Shown here one piece after another: positions 42,068 to 49,737 of a stretch of 64,000 nt of DNA. The DNA lies in assembly GCA_046349435.1 (NCBI GenBank), contig JAXMCI010000023.1, positions 49,674-113,673 of the forward strand, read 5' to 3'. A program made the translations under genes and the position numbers. The notes below the pieces were generated by a model, which worked only from the letters and a program-made list of their open reading frames with translations, was not told where the DNA came from and made no database searches. The stretch is from JAXMCI01 sp046349435. Lineage in GTDB: Bacteria > Pseudomonadota > Alphaproteobacteria > Dongiales > Dongiaceae. Within the stretch, counting starts at the first letter, position 1; each line of letters starts with the position of its first letter.

Positions 42068-43159
42068 ATGCTGGTGCTCGGGATAGAGACCTCCTGCGAC
42101 GAGACGGCGGTGGCGCTGGTCGATGACGGCCGCCGGATCCGCGCCGAGCGGGTGCTGTCGCAGCTCGAGGAGCACCGGCCCTATGGCGGGGTGGTGCCGG
42201 AGATCGCCGCCCGGGCCCATCTCGAGCATCTCGACCGGCTGACCGCCGAGACCCTGGCCGAGACCGGGGTCGGGGTCGCCGCGCTCGACGGCATCGCCGC
42301 CACCGGCGGGCCGGGGCTGATCGGCGGCCTCTTGGTCGGCACCACCTTCGGCAAGGCGATCGCGGCGGTCGCCGGCAAGCCGTTCGTCGCCGTCAACCAC
42401 CTGGAAGGGCATGCGCTGACCGCGCGGCTGACCGACGGCCTGGCCTTTCCCTACCTGCTGCTGCTGGTCTCCGGCGGCCATTGCCAGCTGGTGGCGGTCG
42501 AGGAGGTCGGGCGTTACCGCCGCCTCGGCACGACCATCGACGACGCCGCCGGCGAGGCCTTCGACAAGGTCGCCAAGCTGCTCGACCTCGGCTATCCCGG
42601 CGGCCCGGCGGTGGAGCGGGCCGCGGCCGCGGCCGCCGGGCACGACCTCGCCGCCTACGAGCTGCCGCGGCCGATGCTGGGGCGGCCCGGCTGCGACTTC
42701 TCCTTCTCCGGCCTGAAGACCGCGGTGCGCCGGCAGGTCGCAAGGCTGGCCGCCGCGGCGCCCGGCGGCCGGCTGCCCGACGCCGACCGCGCCGCGCTCG
42801 CCGCCGCCTTCCAGGCCGCCGTCGGCGACTGCCTCGCCGACCGCACCCGGCGGGCCATCGCGCTGTTCCGGGCGAGCCATCCCGAGGGCGGCGCCCTGGT
42901 GGTGGCGGGCGGCGTCGCCGCCAACCGCTATCTGCGCGCCCGGCTGGCCGAGACCGCCGCGGCCGGCGGCCTGAAGCTGCTCGCCCCGCCGCTGCGGCTC
43001 TGCACCGACAATGCCGCGATGATCGCCTGGGCCGGGATCGAGCATCTCAGCCGCGGCGAGCGCGACGGGCTCGACTTCGCGCCGCGGCCGCGCTGGCCGC
43101 TCGACCCCGACGCGCCGCCGGCCACCGGCGCCGGGGTCAAGCTGGAGCGGCGGCGCTGA
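42068..43159 (+). CDS. tsaD: tRNA N6-threonylcarbamoyltransferase (TsaD)
   Basis: A 363-residue TsaD: LVLGIETSCDETAVALVDDG, GVVPEIAARAHLEHL (metal-binding His pair), TGGPGLIGGLLVGTTFGK, AVNHLEGHALTARL, LLLVSGGHCQLV, DDAAGEAFDKVAKLLDLGYPGGP, VAGGVAANRYLR and CTDNAAMIAWAG. It completes threonylcarbamoyl modification of adenosine 37 in tRNAs reading ANN codons, together with TsaB/TsaE encoded elsewhere. Its stop overlaps the CTG start of gpsA. It is divergent from hemC. Confidence 0.95.
   Translation: MLVLGIETSCDETAVALVDDGRRIRAERVLSQLEEHRPYGGVVPEIAARAHLEHLDRLTAETLAETGVGVAALDGIAATGGPGLIGGLLVGTTFGKAIAAVAGKPFVAVNHLEGHALTARLTDGLAFPYLLLLVSGGHCQLVAVEEVGRYRRLGTTIDDAAGEAFDKVAKLLDLGYPGGPAVERAAAAAAGHDLAAYELPRPMLGRPGCDFSFSGLKTAVRRQVARLAAAAPGGRLPDADRAALAAAFQAAVGDCLADRTRRAIALFRASHPEGGALVVAGGVAANRYLRARLAETAAAGGLKLLAPPLRLCTDNAAMIAWAGIEHLSRGERDGLDFAPRPRWPLDPDAPPATGAGVKLERRR
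43144..43147 (+). promoter_or_regulatory. Ribosome-binding site supporting a CTG start for gpsA
   Basis: GGAG at 43144-43147 lies eight bases before CTG at 43156. No ATG, GTG or TTG occurs in the gpsA frame between the tsaD end and the family's first conserved residues, so this site argues that the CTG overlapping the tsaD stop (CTGA) is used. Confidence 0.45.
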
Positions 43160-44163
43160 GCGGCCCCCGGATCGCCCCCCCAATCGCCGTCATCGGGGCC
43201 GGCGCCTGGGGCACCGCGCTCGCCATCGCCGCGCGGCGGGCTGGCGCACCCGTGTTGCTCTGGGCGCGGCGGCCGGTGCGGCCCGCCGCGCTCGCCGCCA
43301 CGCGGACCAATGCCGCCTACCTGCCGGAGGTGCCGCTCGACCCGGCGATCGCCGTCGCCGCCGACCCCGCCGCGCTGGCCGATGCCGGCATCCTGCTGCT
43401 CGCCGTCCCGGCGCAGCATCTGCGCGCCACGCTGCTGGTGCTGGCGCCCGCCCTGCCGCCGGCGGCGCCGCTGGTGCTCTGCGCCAAGGGCATCGAGCGC
43501 GGCACCTTGCTGCTGCCCGGCGAGGTGGTCGACGCCGTGCTGCCCGGCCGGCGCTGGGCGGTGCTGTCCGGCCCGACCTTCGCCGCCGAGGTGGCGCGCG
43601 GCCTGCCGACCGCGATCACGCTCGCCGCCGCCGACCCGGACCTCGCCGCCGGGCTGGCCGCCGCCATCGGCAGCGCCACCTTCCGCCCCTATGCCGCCGC
43701 CGACCCGACGGGCGCCATGCTCGGCGGCGCGCTGAAGAACGTGCTGGCGATCGCCTGCGGCATCGTCATGGGCCGCCGCCTCGGCGACAACGCCCGCGCC
43801 GCGCTCACCGCCCGCGGCCTCGCCGAGCTGATGCGGCTGGGCCGCGCCAAGGGCGCCGACCCCGCCACCCTGATGGGGCTGGCCGGGCTCGGCGACCTCG
43901 TGCTGACCTGCACCAGCCGCCAGTCGCGCAACCTGTCGCTCGGCATCGCGCTCGGCGAGGGCGCCGGCCTCGCCCAGGCGCTGGCCGGTGCCCGCGGCGT
44001 CGTCGAGGGCGCCGCCACGGCCGGCGCCGCGGTCGCGCTCGCCGCCCGCCTCGGCGTCGAGCTGCCGATCGCCCGGGCGGTCGACGCCGTGCTCAACGCC
44101 GGCGCCGAGATCGACGCCACGGTCGCCGCGCTGCTGGCGCGGCCGTTCAAGGCGGAGACGTGA
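43156..44163 (+). CDS. gpsA: NAD(P)-dependent glycerol-3-phosphate dehydrogenase
   Basis: A 335-residue GpsA: IAVIGAGAWGTALAIAARRAG near the N-terminus, LLLAVPAQHLR, LVLCAKGIERGT, VLSGPTFAAEVARGLPTA, LGGALKNVLAIACGIVMG (catalytic Lys), LMGLAGLGDLVLTCTS, SRNLSLGIALGEG and VVEGAATAGAAVALA. It makes sn-glycerol 3-phosphate for phospholipids. Start: no standard codon fits. The CTG at 43156, overlapping the tsaD stop (CTGA) with GGAG eight bases upstream, gives the normal length and N-terminus, so a CTG start is proposed. Confidence 0.88.
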   Translation: MSGPRIAPPIAVIGAGAWGTALAIAARRAGAPVLLWARRPVRPAALAATRTNAAYLPEVPLDPAIAVAADPAALADAGILLLAVPAQHLRATLLVLAPALPPAAPLVLCAKGIERGTLLLPGEVVDAVLPGRRWAVLSGPTFAAEVARGLPTAITLAAADPDLAAGLAAAIGSATFRPYAAADPTGAMLGGALKNVLAIACGIVMGRRLGDNARAALTARGLAELMRLGRAKGADPATLMGLAGLGDLVLTCTSRQSRNLSLGIALGEGAGLAQALAGARGVVEGAATAGAAVALAARLGVELPIARAVDAVLNAGAEIDATVAALLARPFKAET

Positions 44164-44221
44164 CCGACCCGAAGCGAGCACCGGCGCCGCAGAAGGAGTG
44201 AAGGTTGCGCCGCCTCGCTCG

Positions 44222-44244
44222 CCCTCCCGCAAAGCGGAAGAGGG
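44222..44244. repeat. Second copy of a CCCTCCCGC/GCGGAAGAGG-type inverted element
   Basis: CCCTCCCGCAAAGCGGAAGAGGGG forms a small stem around AAA, similar to the element at 21453-21476. It lies between gpsA and the WecA-like gene and could act as a terminator or be a REP-like repeat; no U-tract follows. Confidence 0.3.
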
Positions 44245-44291
44245 GCGGGGGGAGGGTCGCGCCCAGGCTCCGGTGCCGCTATAAGCCCGGC

Positions 44292-45296
44292 ATGCCCTGG
44301 CCGCTGCTCACTGCCGCCTTCCTGCTGCCGCTCGGCGCCAGCGCCGGCGCCACCTGGGCGCTGCTGCTCTGGCTGCGGCGGATCGCGCTGCTCGATCATC
44401 CCAATGCCCGCAGCCTGCATGCCGCGCCGGTGCCGCGCGGCGGCGGGCTGGCGCCGGTCGGGGTGCTGCTGGTGGCGATCGCGGCGCTGGCGCTCGCCGA
44501 CGGCGCGCCGGTCACCGGCTGGCTGCCGCCGGTGGCGGGCGGGCTGCTGCTCGCCGCGATCGGCTGGCGCGACGACCGCGGCGGGCTGGGGCCGCTCGCC
44601 AAGCTGGCGCCGCAGGCGGCCGCCGTGGCGGTCGGGCTGCTGGCGCTGGCCGAGGCCGGGCCGGTGTTCCAGGGCTGGCTGCCGCGGCCGCTCGACCTGC
44701 TGCTCGCCGGGCTCGCCTGGCTGTGGTTCGTCAACCTCTTCAACTTCATGGACGGCAGCGACGGCATGGCGGCGGGCGAGGCGGCTGCCATCGGGCTCGG
44801 GCTGGCGCTGATCGGCCTGTGGCTGGAATGGCCGCTCGCCGAATCGGCGCGCGGCCTGGCGCTGGCCGGAGCGGCGCTGGGATTCCTGCTGTGGAACCGG
44901 CCGCCGGCGCGGCTCTTCCTCGGCGATGCCGGCAGCCTGCCGCTCGGCTACCTGATCGGCTGGCTGCTGCTGGCGGCGGCCGCGCACCGGCAATGGGCGG
45001 CGGCGCTGATCCTGCCCGGCTACTTCCTGGTCGACGCGACCTGGACGCTGCTGCGCCGCGCCGCCCGCGGCGAGAACCTGCTCGCCGCCCATGCCGAGCA
45101 TTTCTACCAGCAGGCGGTGCGCATCGGGCACGGCCATCGCGGCGCGCTGCTCATGGTCAGCGTCGCCAACGCGGTGCTGATCGCCTTCGCCTTCGGCGCG
45201 GCGCGCGGCGATCCCGGCACCGCGCTGCTCGGCGCCGCCATCACCCTCGCCTACCTGCTCTACCGGCTGGTCCGGCCGCCGCCGCCGGCCGCGTGA
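44292..45296 (+). CDS. WecA/MraY-type polyprenyl-phosphate sugar-1-phosphate transferase
   Basis: A 334-residue membrane enzyme of glycosyltransferase family 4 (MraY/WecA type). About ten membrane segments; DHPNARSLHAAPVPRGGG near residue 40, IGWRDDRGG, the metal-binding NFMDGSDGMAAGE (about 155), FLGDAGSLPLGYLIGW and a cytoplasmic HAEHFYQQAVRIGHGH (the HxHH-like catalytic region). It transfers a sugar-1-phosphate onto undecaprenyl phosphate to start an O-antigen or capsule unit. The ATG at 44292 is used. The convergent membrane protein overlaps its 3' end by 37 bases. Confidence 0.87.
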   Translation: MPWPLLTAAFLLPLGASAGATWALLLWLRRIALLDHPNARSLHAAPVPRGGGLAPVGVLLVAIAALALADGAPVTGWLPPVAGGLLLAAIGWRDDRGGLGPLAKLAPQAAAVAVGLLALAEAGPVFQGWLPRPLDLLLAGLAWLWFVNLFNFMDGSDGMAAGEAAAIGLGLALIGLWLEWPLAESARGLALAGAALGFLLWNRPPARLFLGDAGSLPLGYLIGWLLLAAAAHRQWAAALILPGYFLVDATWTLLRRAARGENLLAAHAEHFYQQAVRIGHGHRGALLMVSVANAVLIAFAFGAARGDPGTALLGAAITLAYLLYRLVRPPPPAA

Positions 45297-46652
45297 GAGC
45301 GCCCATGATCCGGACCAGCGGCCACCACCAACCCGAGCAGGGTCGCGAGGATCGGCCAGAACAGGTAGCGCGTCGCCGCGTCGGCCGCGACCAGCGCCAG
45401 CCCGGCGATGCCGAGCAGCGCGCTGCAGGCCAGCGCCGCGGCGATGGCGCCGCGGCGGCCGCCGCGCCACATGCTCCAGCCGAGCAGGCCCGCCGCGCCG
45501 GCCAGCCAGGGCCAGCCCGCGAAGACCGGGCCGAGATGCGCCGCCGCCGCGTCATAGAGGCGCGCCAGCGGCGCCGGCGGATAGTCGGCGCCCATCGCCG
45601 CGGCGCTCGCGAAATGGCCGTGCGGATCGGTGTCGGAGATGAACTGGTAGCGGGGAGGCCTGCGGCCGCTCGGCGAATCCCAGCAGGGCGAGGACGAAGC
45701 GGGCGCGGTGCCGCAGATAGCAGGACGGGCAGCGCGCGAGGCCGTCGATCCAGGCGGCGCGCAGGGCACGCGCGTCCGGGCCCGGCGGCACCGGGAGATA
45801 GCGCTTGTCCGCCGGCCACATCAGGGGCGTCACGCTGTCCGCCCGGTAGCGCCGGCCGAGCGTCGGAAAGTCGACCCCGAGCGCCTGGATGTAGCCGGGC
45901 ATCAGGTTCTCGCCGAGCCGCAGCGAGATGCCTGCGAGGTCGAGCACCTCCAGGGTCTCCAGGGGGTCGGCCTCCGCGGCGGCGAGCACGAAGCGGTCGA
46001 ACGCCGCCGCCGCCGGCACCAGGACGGCGGATGCGGCGAGCGCGACGGCGAGCGCCCCCAGCCGGGCGAGGGGCCGGCCCGGCAGCCGCGCCAGCAGCCC
46101 CGCCGCGATCATCGGCAGCAGGGCGAGCGGCGCCTCGTGGCGGACCAGGGTGGCGGCGAGCGCCAGGGCGGCGAAGGCCAGCCAGAGCCACGAACGCTCC
46201 AGGGCGGCGACGAACGCCAGCAGGGCGGCCATCATGACGGCGACGTAGAGCCCGTCCTTGCCGGCGGCCGCCAGCGCGCCGGTCACCGGCGGGACTGCCG
46301 CGATCGCGGTGGCGATCGCCATGCGCCGCCAGGGCGAGGCAACGAACCGCCGCAGGAACAGGTAGAAGGCCGGGAAGAATATGATCTTGCACAGCAGGGC
46401 CAGGCTCGCCGGCCCGTAGAGGACGCCGTTGGCCTGGCGCCAGAGGAAGGACAGCAGCGGCGAGTGCCAGGAATCGTAGCGGCCGCTGACCGCCTGCGCC
46501 AGCATCGAGGTGCTGTCGGCATTCATGATGCCGGGAAAGAACCCCAGCCAGAGGATCAGCGCGAGCGCCGCGAAGTAGGGCAGGTCGCAGCAGGACCAGC
46601 GCGCGGCCGGCGCTTCGCATCGCGCCAGATCAGGAGGGCCTGTCGCCGCCAT
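45260..46652 (-). pseudogene. GT-C-like multi-pass membrane protein interrupted by a frameshift near 45.66 kb
   Basis: From ATG 46652 (GAGGG seven bases before) the frame codes for a multi-pass protein resembling predicted GT-C glycosyltransferases: LWLGFFPGIMNADSTSMLAQ and YDSWHSPLLSFLWR near the N-terminus, AAAGKDGLYVAVMMAALLAFV, LVRHEAPLALLPMIAAGL. At about 45665 it breaks at GFAERPQ, while another frame continues YQFISDTDPHGHFA, LARLYDAAAAHLGP and hydrophobic segments (ALACSALLGIAGLALVAAD, ATLLGLVVAAG) to the stop at 45260. A one-base indel reunites the halves into about 460 residues. If genuine the gene is dead; a sequencing error is equally possible. Confidence 0.65.
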
Positions 46653-46786
46653 CCAGCATCCCTCGGCGCGCCGGGCATCGCCCGCGGGCACGGGCATCGG
46701 GCCGGGCGATTCCACCGCCATCCTGGCTGCAACCCTGCCGGCTTGCCAAGCACCGCGCGACCCGTGCCCACCGGCAGGCGAGCGCG

Positions 46787-47755
46787 ATGAACCGCGGCGG
46801 CCGTGTCCTGGTCACCGGCGCCGGCGGCTTCGTCGGGCGCGCCGTGGTGGCGGCGCTGGTCGAGGCCGGCCGCCCGGTGCGCGCCCAGCTGCGCCGCCCG
46901 GCGCCGCTGCCGCCGGCGGTCGAGGCGGTCCGCATCGAGGAGATCGCGGCGGCCGGCTGGCACGACGTGCTGCAGGGCGTCGACGGCATCATCCATCTCG
47001 CCGCCCGGGTCCATGCCGAAGGCGCCGCGGCGGCGGACGAGCCCGCCTTCCTGGCGATCAACCGCGACGCCACCGCCCGGCTCGCCGCGGCGGCGGCGGC
47101 GGCCGGCGTGCGCCGGCTGGTCTTCGCCAGCTCGGTCAAGGCGATGGGCGAAGCCTCGCCGCCGGGCGGCGCGCTCGACGAGGCGTCCCCCTGCCGGCCG
47201 GGCGATCCCTATGGCCGCTCCAAGCGCGCCGCCGAGCTGCGGCTGGCCGAGATCGCCGCCGGCAGCGCGCTCGAGGTCGCAGTGCTGCGGCCGCCGCTGG
47301 TCTACGGGCCCGGCGTCGGCGCCAACTTCCGGCGCCTGCTGGCCGCCGTCGACCGCGGCTGGCCGCTGCCCTTCGGGCTGGTCGCGAACCGCCGCAGCCT
47401 GGTCTATCGCGGCAACCTGGCGAGCGCGCTGATCGCCGCGCTCGACCATCCCGGGGCGGCCGGCGAGACCTTCCTGGTGGCCGACGGGCCGCCCCTGGCG
47501 ACGCCGGCGCTGATCCGCCGGCTGGCCGCCGCGCTCGGCCGGCCGGCGCGGCTGCTGCCGGTGCCGCCGGGGCTGCTGGCGGCGGCTGGCCGGCTGGCCG
47601 GACGCGGCGCGGCGGTCGAGCGCCTGCTCGGCGACCTCGCGGTCGACGACCGCCGGCTGCGCGCCCGTCTCGGCTGGGTGCCGCCGGCGACGGCCGAGGC
47701 AGGCCTGGCCGCAACCGCCGGGTGGTGGCGGGCCGGCGCGGACACGCGGGCATGA
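46787..47755 (+). CDS. NAD-dependent nucleotide-sugar epimerase/dehydratase
   Basis: A 322-residue extended SDR: VLVTGAGGFVGRAVVAALVEAG, GIIHLAARVHAEG, FASSVKAMGE (catalytic Ser), DPYGRSKRAAELRL (Tyr-x-x-x-Lys), LRPPLVYGPGVGANFRRLL and LVYRGNLASAL. It resembles the UDP-sugar 4-epimerase type (WbpV-like) that feeds the WecA/WbpM initiation step of O-antigen synthesis. Its stop overlaps the next gene's start (ATGA), coupling it with the WbpM/CapD-type protein. Confidence 0.85.
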   Translation: MNRGGRVLVTGAGGFVGRAVVAALVEAGRPVRAQLRRPAPLPPAVEAVRIEEIAAAGWHDVLQGVDGIIHLAARVHAEGAAAADEPAFLAINRDATARLAAAAAAAGVRRLVFASSVKAMGEASPPGGALDEASPCRPGDPYGRSKRAAELRLAEIAAGSALEVAVLRPPLVYGPGVGANFRRLLAAVDRGWPLPFGLVANRRSLVYRGNLASALIAALDHPGAAGETFLVADGPPLATPALIRRLAAALGRPARLLPVPPGLLAAAGRLAGRGAAVERLLGDLAVDDRRLRARLGWVPPATAEAGLAATAGWWRAGADTRA

Positions 47756-49737
47756 GCCCGAATCGCGTGCTATTGTCCGGCCGCATGGGGATCCACCTGC
47801 CGCTCGGCCGCCGCGCCGCCACGGCCTTCGCCCACGACGTGGCGATGGCGGCGCTGTCCTTCCCGCTCGCCCTGTGGCTGCGGCTCGGCGACCGGCTGAT
47901 CGAGCAGGCCGGCGGCTTCCTGCTGCCCGGCACCGCGCTGTTCGCCGGCGTCGCGGCCCTCGTCTTCCTGCTGCTCGGCCTCTATCGCGGCGTCTGGCGC
48001 TACGCCTCGCTCAGCGACCTGGTCGCCATCCTGCGGGCGGCCACGCTGGTCATCCTCGTCTACCTGCCGATCATGTTCGTGCTGTCGCGGCTGCAGGGCA
48101 TGCCGCGCTCGACGCTGGCGATCAACTGGTTCGTGCTGGTCTTCCTGCTCGGCGCGCCGCGCCTGCTCTACCGCGTGCTGAAGGACCGCGGCTTCACCCA
48201 CCTGCTGGAGCGGCACAGCGTGCTGCGCACGCCGGTGCTGCTGGCCGGCTTCGGCGATGCCGCCGACAGCTTCATCCGCGAGATGGCGCGCGACCCGCAC
48301 GCGCCCTTCCTGCCGGTCGGCCTGGTCGACCTCAGCGGCCGGCGCACCGGCCAGTCGGTGCGCGGCGTGCCGGTGCTGGGCGACCTCGCCGCCGCGCCGG
48401 CGGCGCTGGCCCGGCTGGCGCGGCGCGGCGGCCCGGCGCCGCAGCGGCTGATCGTGGCGCCGGAGCACCTGCCGCGCGGCGACCTCGGCGCCCTGCTCGA
48501 GCTCGCCGAGCGGCACGGCATGACGCTGGCGCGGCTGCCGCCGCGCGGCGAGCTGCGCCGCCACGACGGCGAGCCCGGCAGGGTGCGCCCGGTCGCCGTC
48601 GAGGACCTGCTCGGCCGGCCGCAGACCGTGCTCGACCGCGCGCCGATGGCCCGGCTGGTGGCCGGCCGGCGCGTGCTGGTGACCGGCGCCGGCGGCTCGA
48701 TCGGCAGCGAGCTGGTGCGCCAGCTCGCCGGCTTCGCGCCGGCCGGGCTGGTGCTGCTCGACCATTCCGAGGCGCTGCTCTACGGCATCGACGGCGAGGT
48801 CCGCCGCCGCTGGCCGGGGCTGGCGGTGACGGCGCGGCTGGCCGACGTGCGCGACCGCGGCCGGCTGGACCGGCTGCTCGCCGAGCTCCGGCCGGAGCTG
48901 GTGTTCCACGCCGCCGCCCTCAAGCACGTGCCGATCACCGAGGACAACCCGGCCGAGGCGGTGCTGACCAACGCGCTCGGCACCCGCAACCTGGCCGAGG
49001 CCTGCCGCCGCGCCGGGGTCGCCGCCATGGTGCTGATCTCGACCGACAAGGCGGTCAACCCGGTCGGCATGCTGGGCGTCACCAAGCGGCTGGCCGAGAG
49101 CTACTGCCAGGCGCTCGACATCGCCGGCAAGGGAACGGCGCCCCGCTTCCTCACCGTGCGCTTCGGCAACGTGCTGGGCTCGACCGGCTCGGTGGTGCCG
49201 CTGTTCGAGCGGCAGATCGCCGAGGGCGGGCCGCTGACCGTCACCGATCCCGAGGTCAGCCGCTTCTTCATGACGGTGCGCGAGGCGGTCGAGCTGGTGC
49301 TGCAGGCAACCGCGCTCGGGCTGTCGCCGTCCGGCGGCGGGCTCGAGCCGGGCGGCATCTTCGTGCTCGACATGGGCGAGCCGGTGCGCATCCTCGATCT
49401 CGCCCGGCAGATGATCCGGCTGTCGGGCAAGCGACCCGAGAAGGACATCCGCATCGTGTTCACCGGCCTGAGGCCCGGCGAGAAGCTCGCCGAGGAGATC
49501 TTCCACCCGCGCGAGGCGACGGTGGCGACCGGCATCCCCGGGGTGCTGTTCGCCCGCCCGCGCACCGCCGACTACGGCTATTGGAGCCGTGCCTTCCACG
49601 CGCTGGGCGAGACCCTGGAGAGCGGCTCGGAGGAGCAGCTGCGCGAGCAGCTGCGCCGGCTGGTGCCGGACTATGCCGGCGAGGCCGCCCCCCGCGGCGA
49701 GCGCCTCGGCCCGGCCGCACGGAGCGCCTCGGCATGA
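47752..49737 (+). CDS. WbpM/CapD-type nucleoside-diphosphate-sugar 4,6-dehydratase
   Basis: A 661-residue protein with an N-terminal membrane part of four helices (AMAALSFPLALWLRLG, FAGVAALVFLLLGLYRG, ATLVILVYLPIMFVL, INWFVLVFLLGAPRLLY), a central Rossmann-like CoA-binding-type domain and a C-terminal SDR domain. The latter has RVLVTGAGGSIGSELVRQLAG (about residue 305), AALKHVPITEDNPAEAVLTN, LISTDKAVNPVGMLGVTKRLAE (where Met replaces the usual Tyr of Y-x-x-x-K) and VRFGNVLGSTGSVVPLFERQI. It makes 4-keto-6-deoxy UDP-sugars for O-antigen. It is coupled by ATGA to both the epimerase before and purH after. Confidence 0.88.
   Translation: MSPNRVLLSGRMGIHLPLGRRAATAFAHDVAMAALSFPLALWLRLGDRLIEQAGGFLLPGTALFAGVAALVFLLLGLYRGVWRYASLSDLVAILRAATLVILVYLPIMFVLSRLQGMPRSTLAINWFVLVFLLGAPRLLYRVLKDRGFTHLLERHSVLRTPVLLAGFGDAADSFIREMARDPHAPFLPVGLVDLSGRRTGQSVRGVPVLGDLAAAPAALARLARRGGPAPQRLIVAPEHLPRGDLGALLELAERHGMTLARLPPRGELRRHDGEPGRVRPVAVEDLLGRPQTVLDRAPMARLVAGRRVLVTGAGGSIGSELVRQLAGFAPAGLVLLDHSEALLYGIDGEVRRRWPGLAVTARLADVRDRGRLDRLLAELRPELVFHAAALKHVPITEDNPAEAVLTNALGTRNLAEACRRAGVAAMVLISTDKAVNPVGMLGVTKRLAESYCQALDIAGKGTAPRFLTVRFGNVLGSTGSVVPLFERQIAEGGPLTVTDPEVSRFFMTVREAVELVLQATALGLSPSGGGLEPGGIFVLDMGEPVRILDLARQMIRLSGKRPEKDIRIVFTGLRPGEKLAEEIFHPREATVATGIPGVLFARPRTADYGYWSRAFHALGETLESGSEEQLREQLRRLVPDYAGEAAPRGERLGPAARSASA

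Noticed and set aside
47770..49599. Long minus-strand open frames opposite the WbpM-type gene
   Set aside because: GC-rich third positions leave antisense frames open; they have low-complexity composition and no family resemblance.
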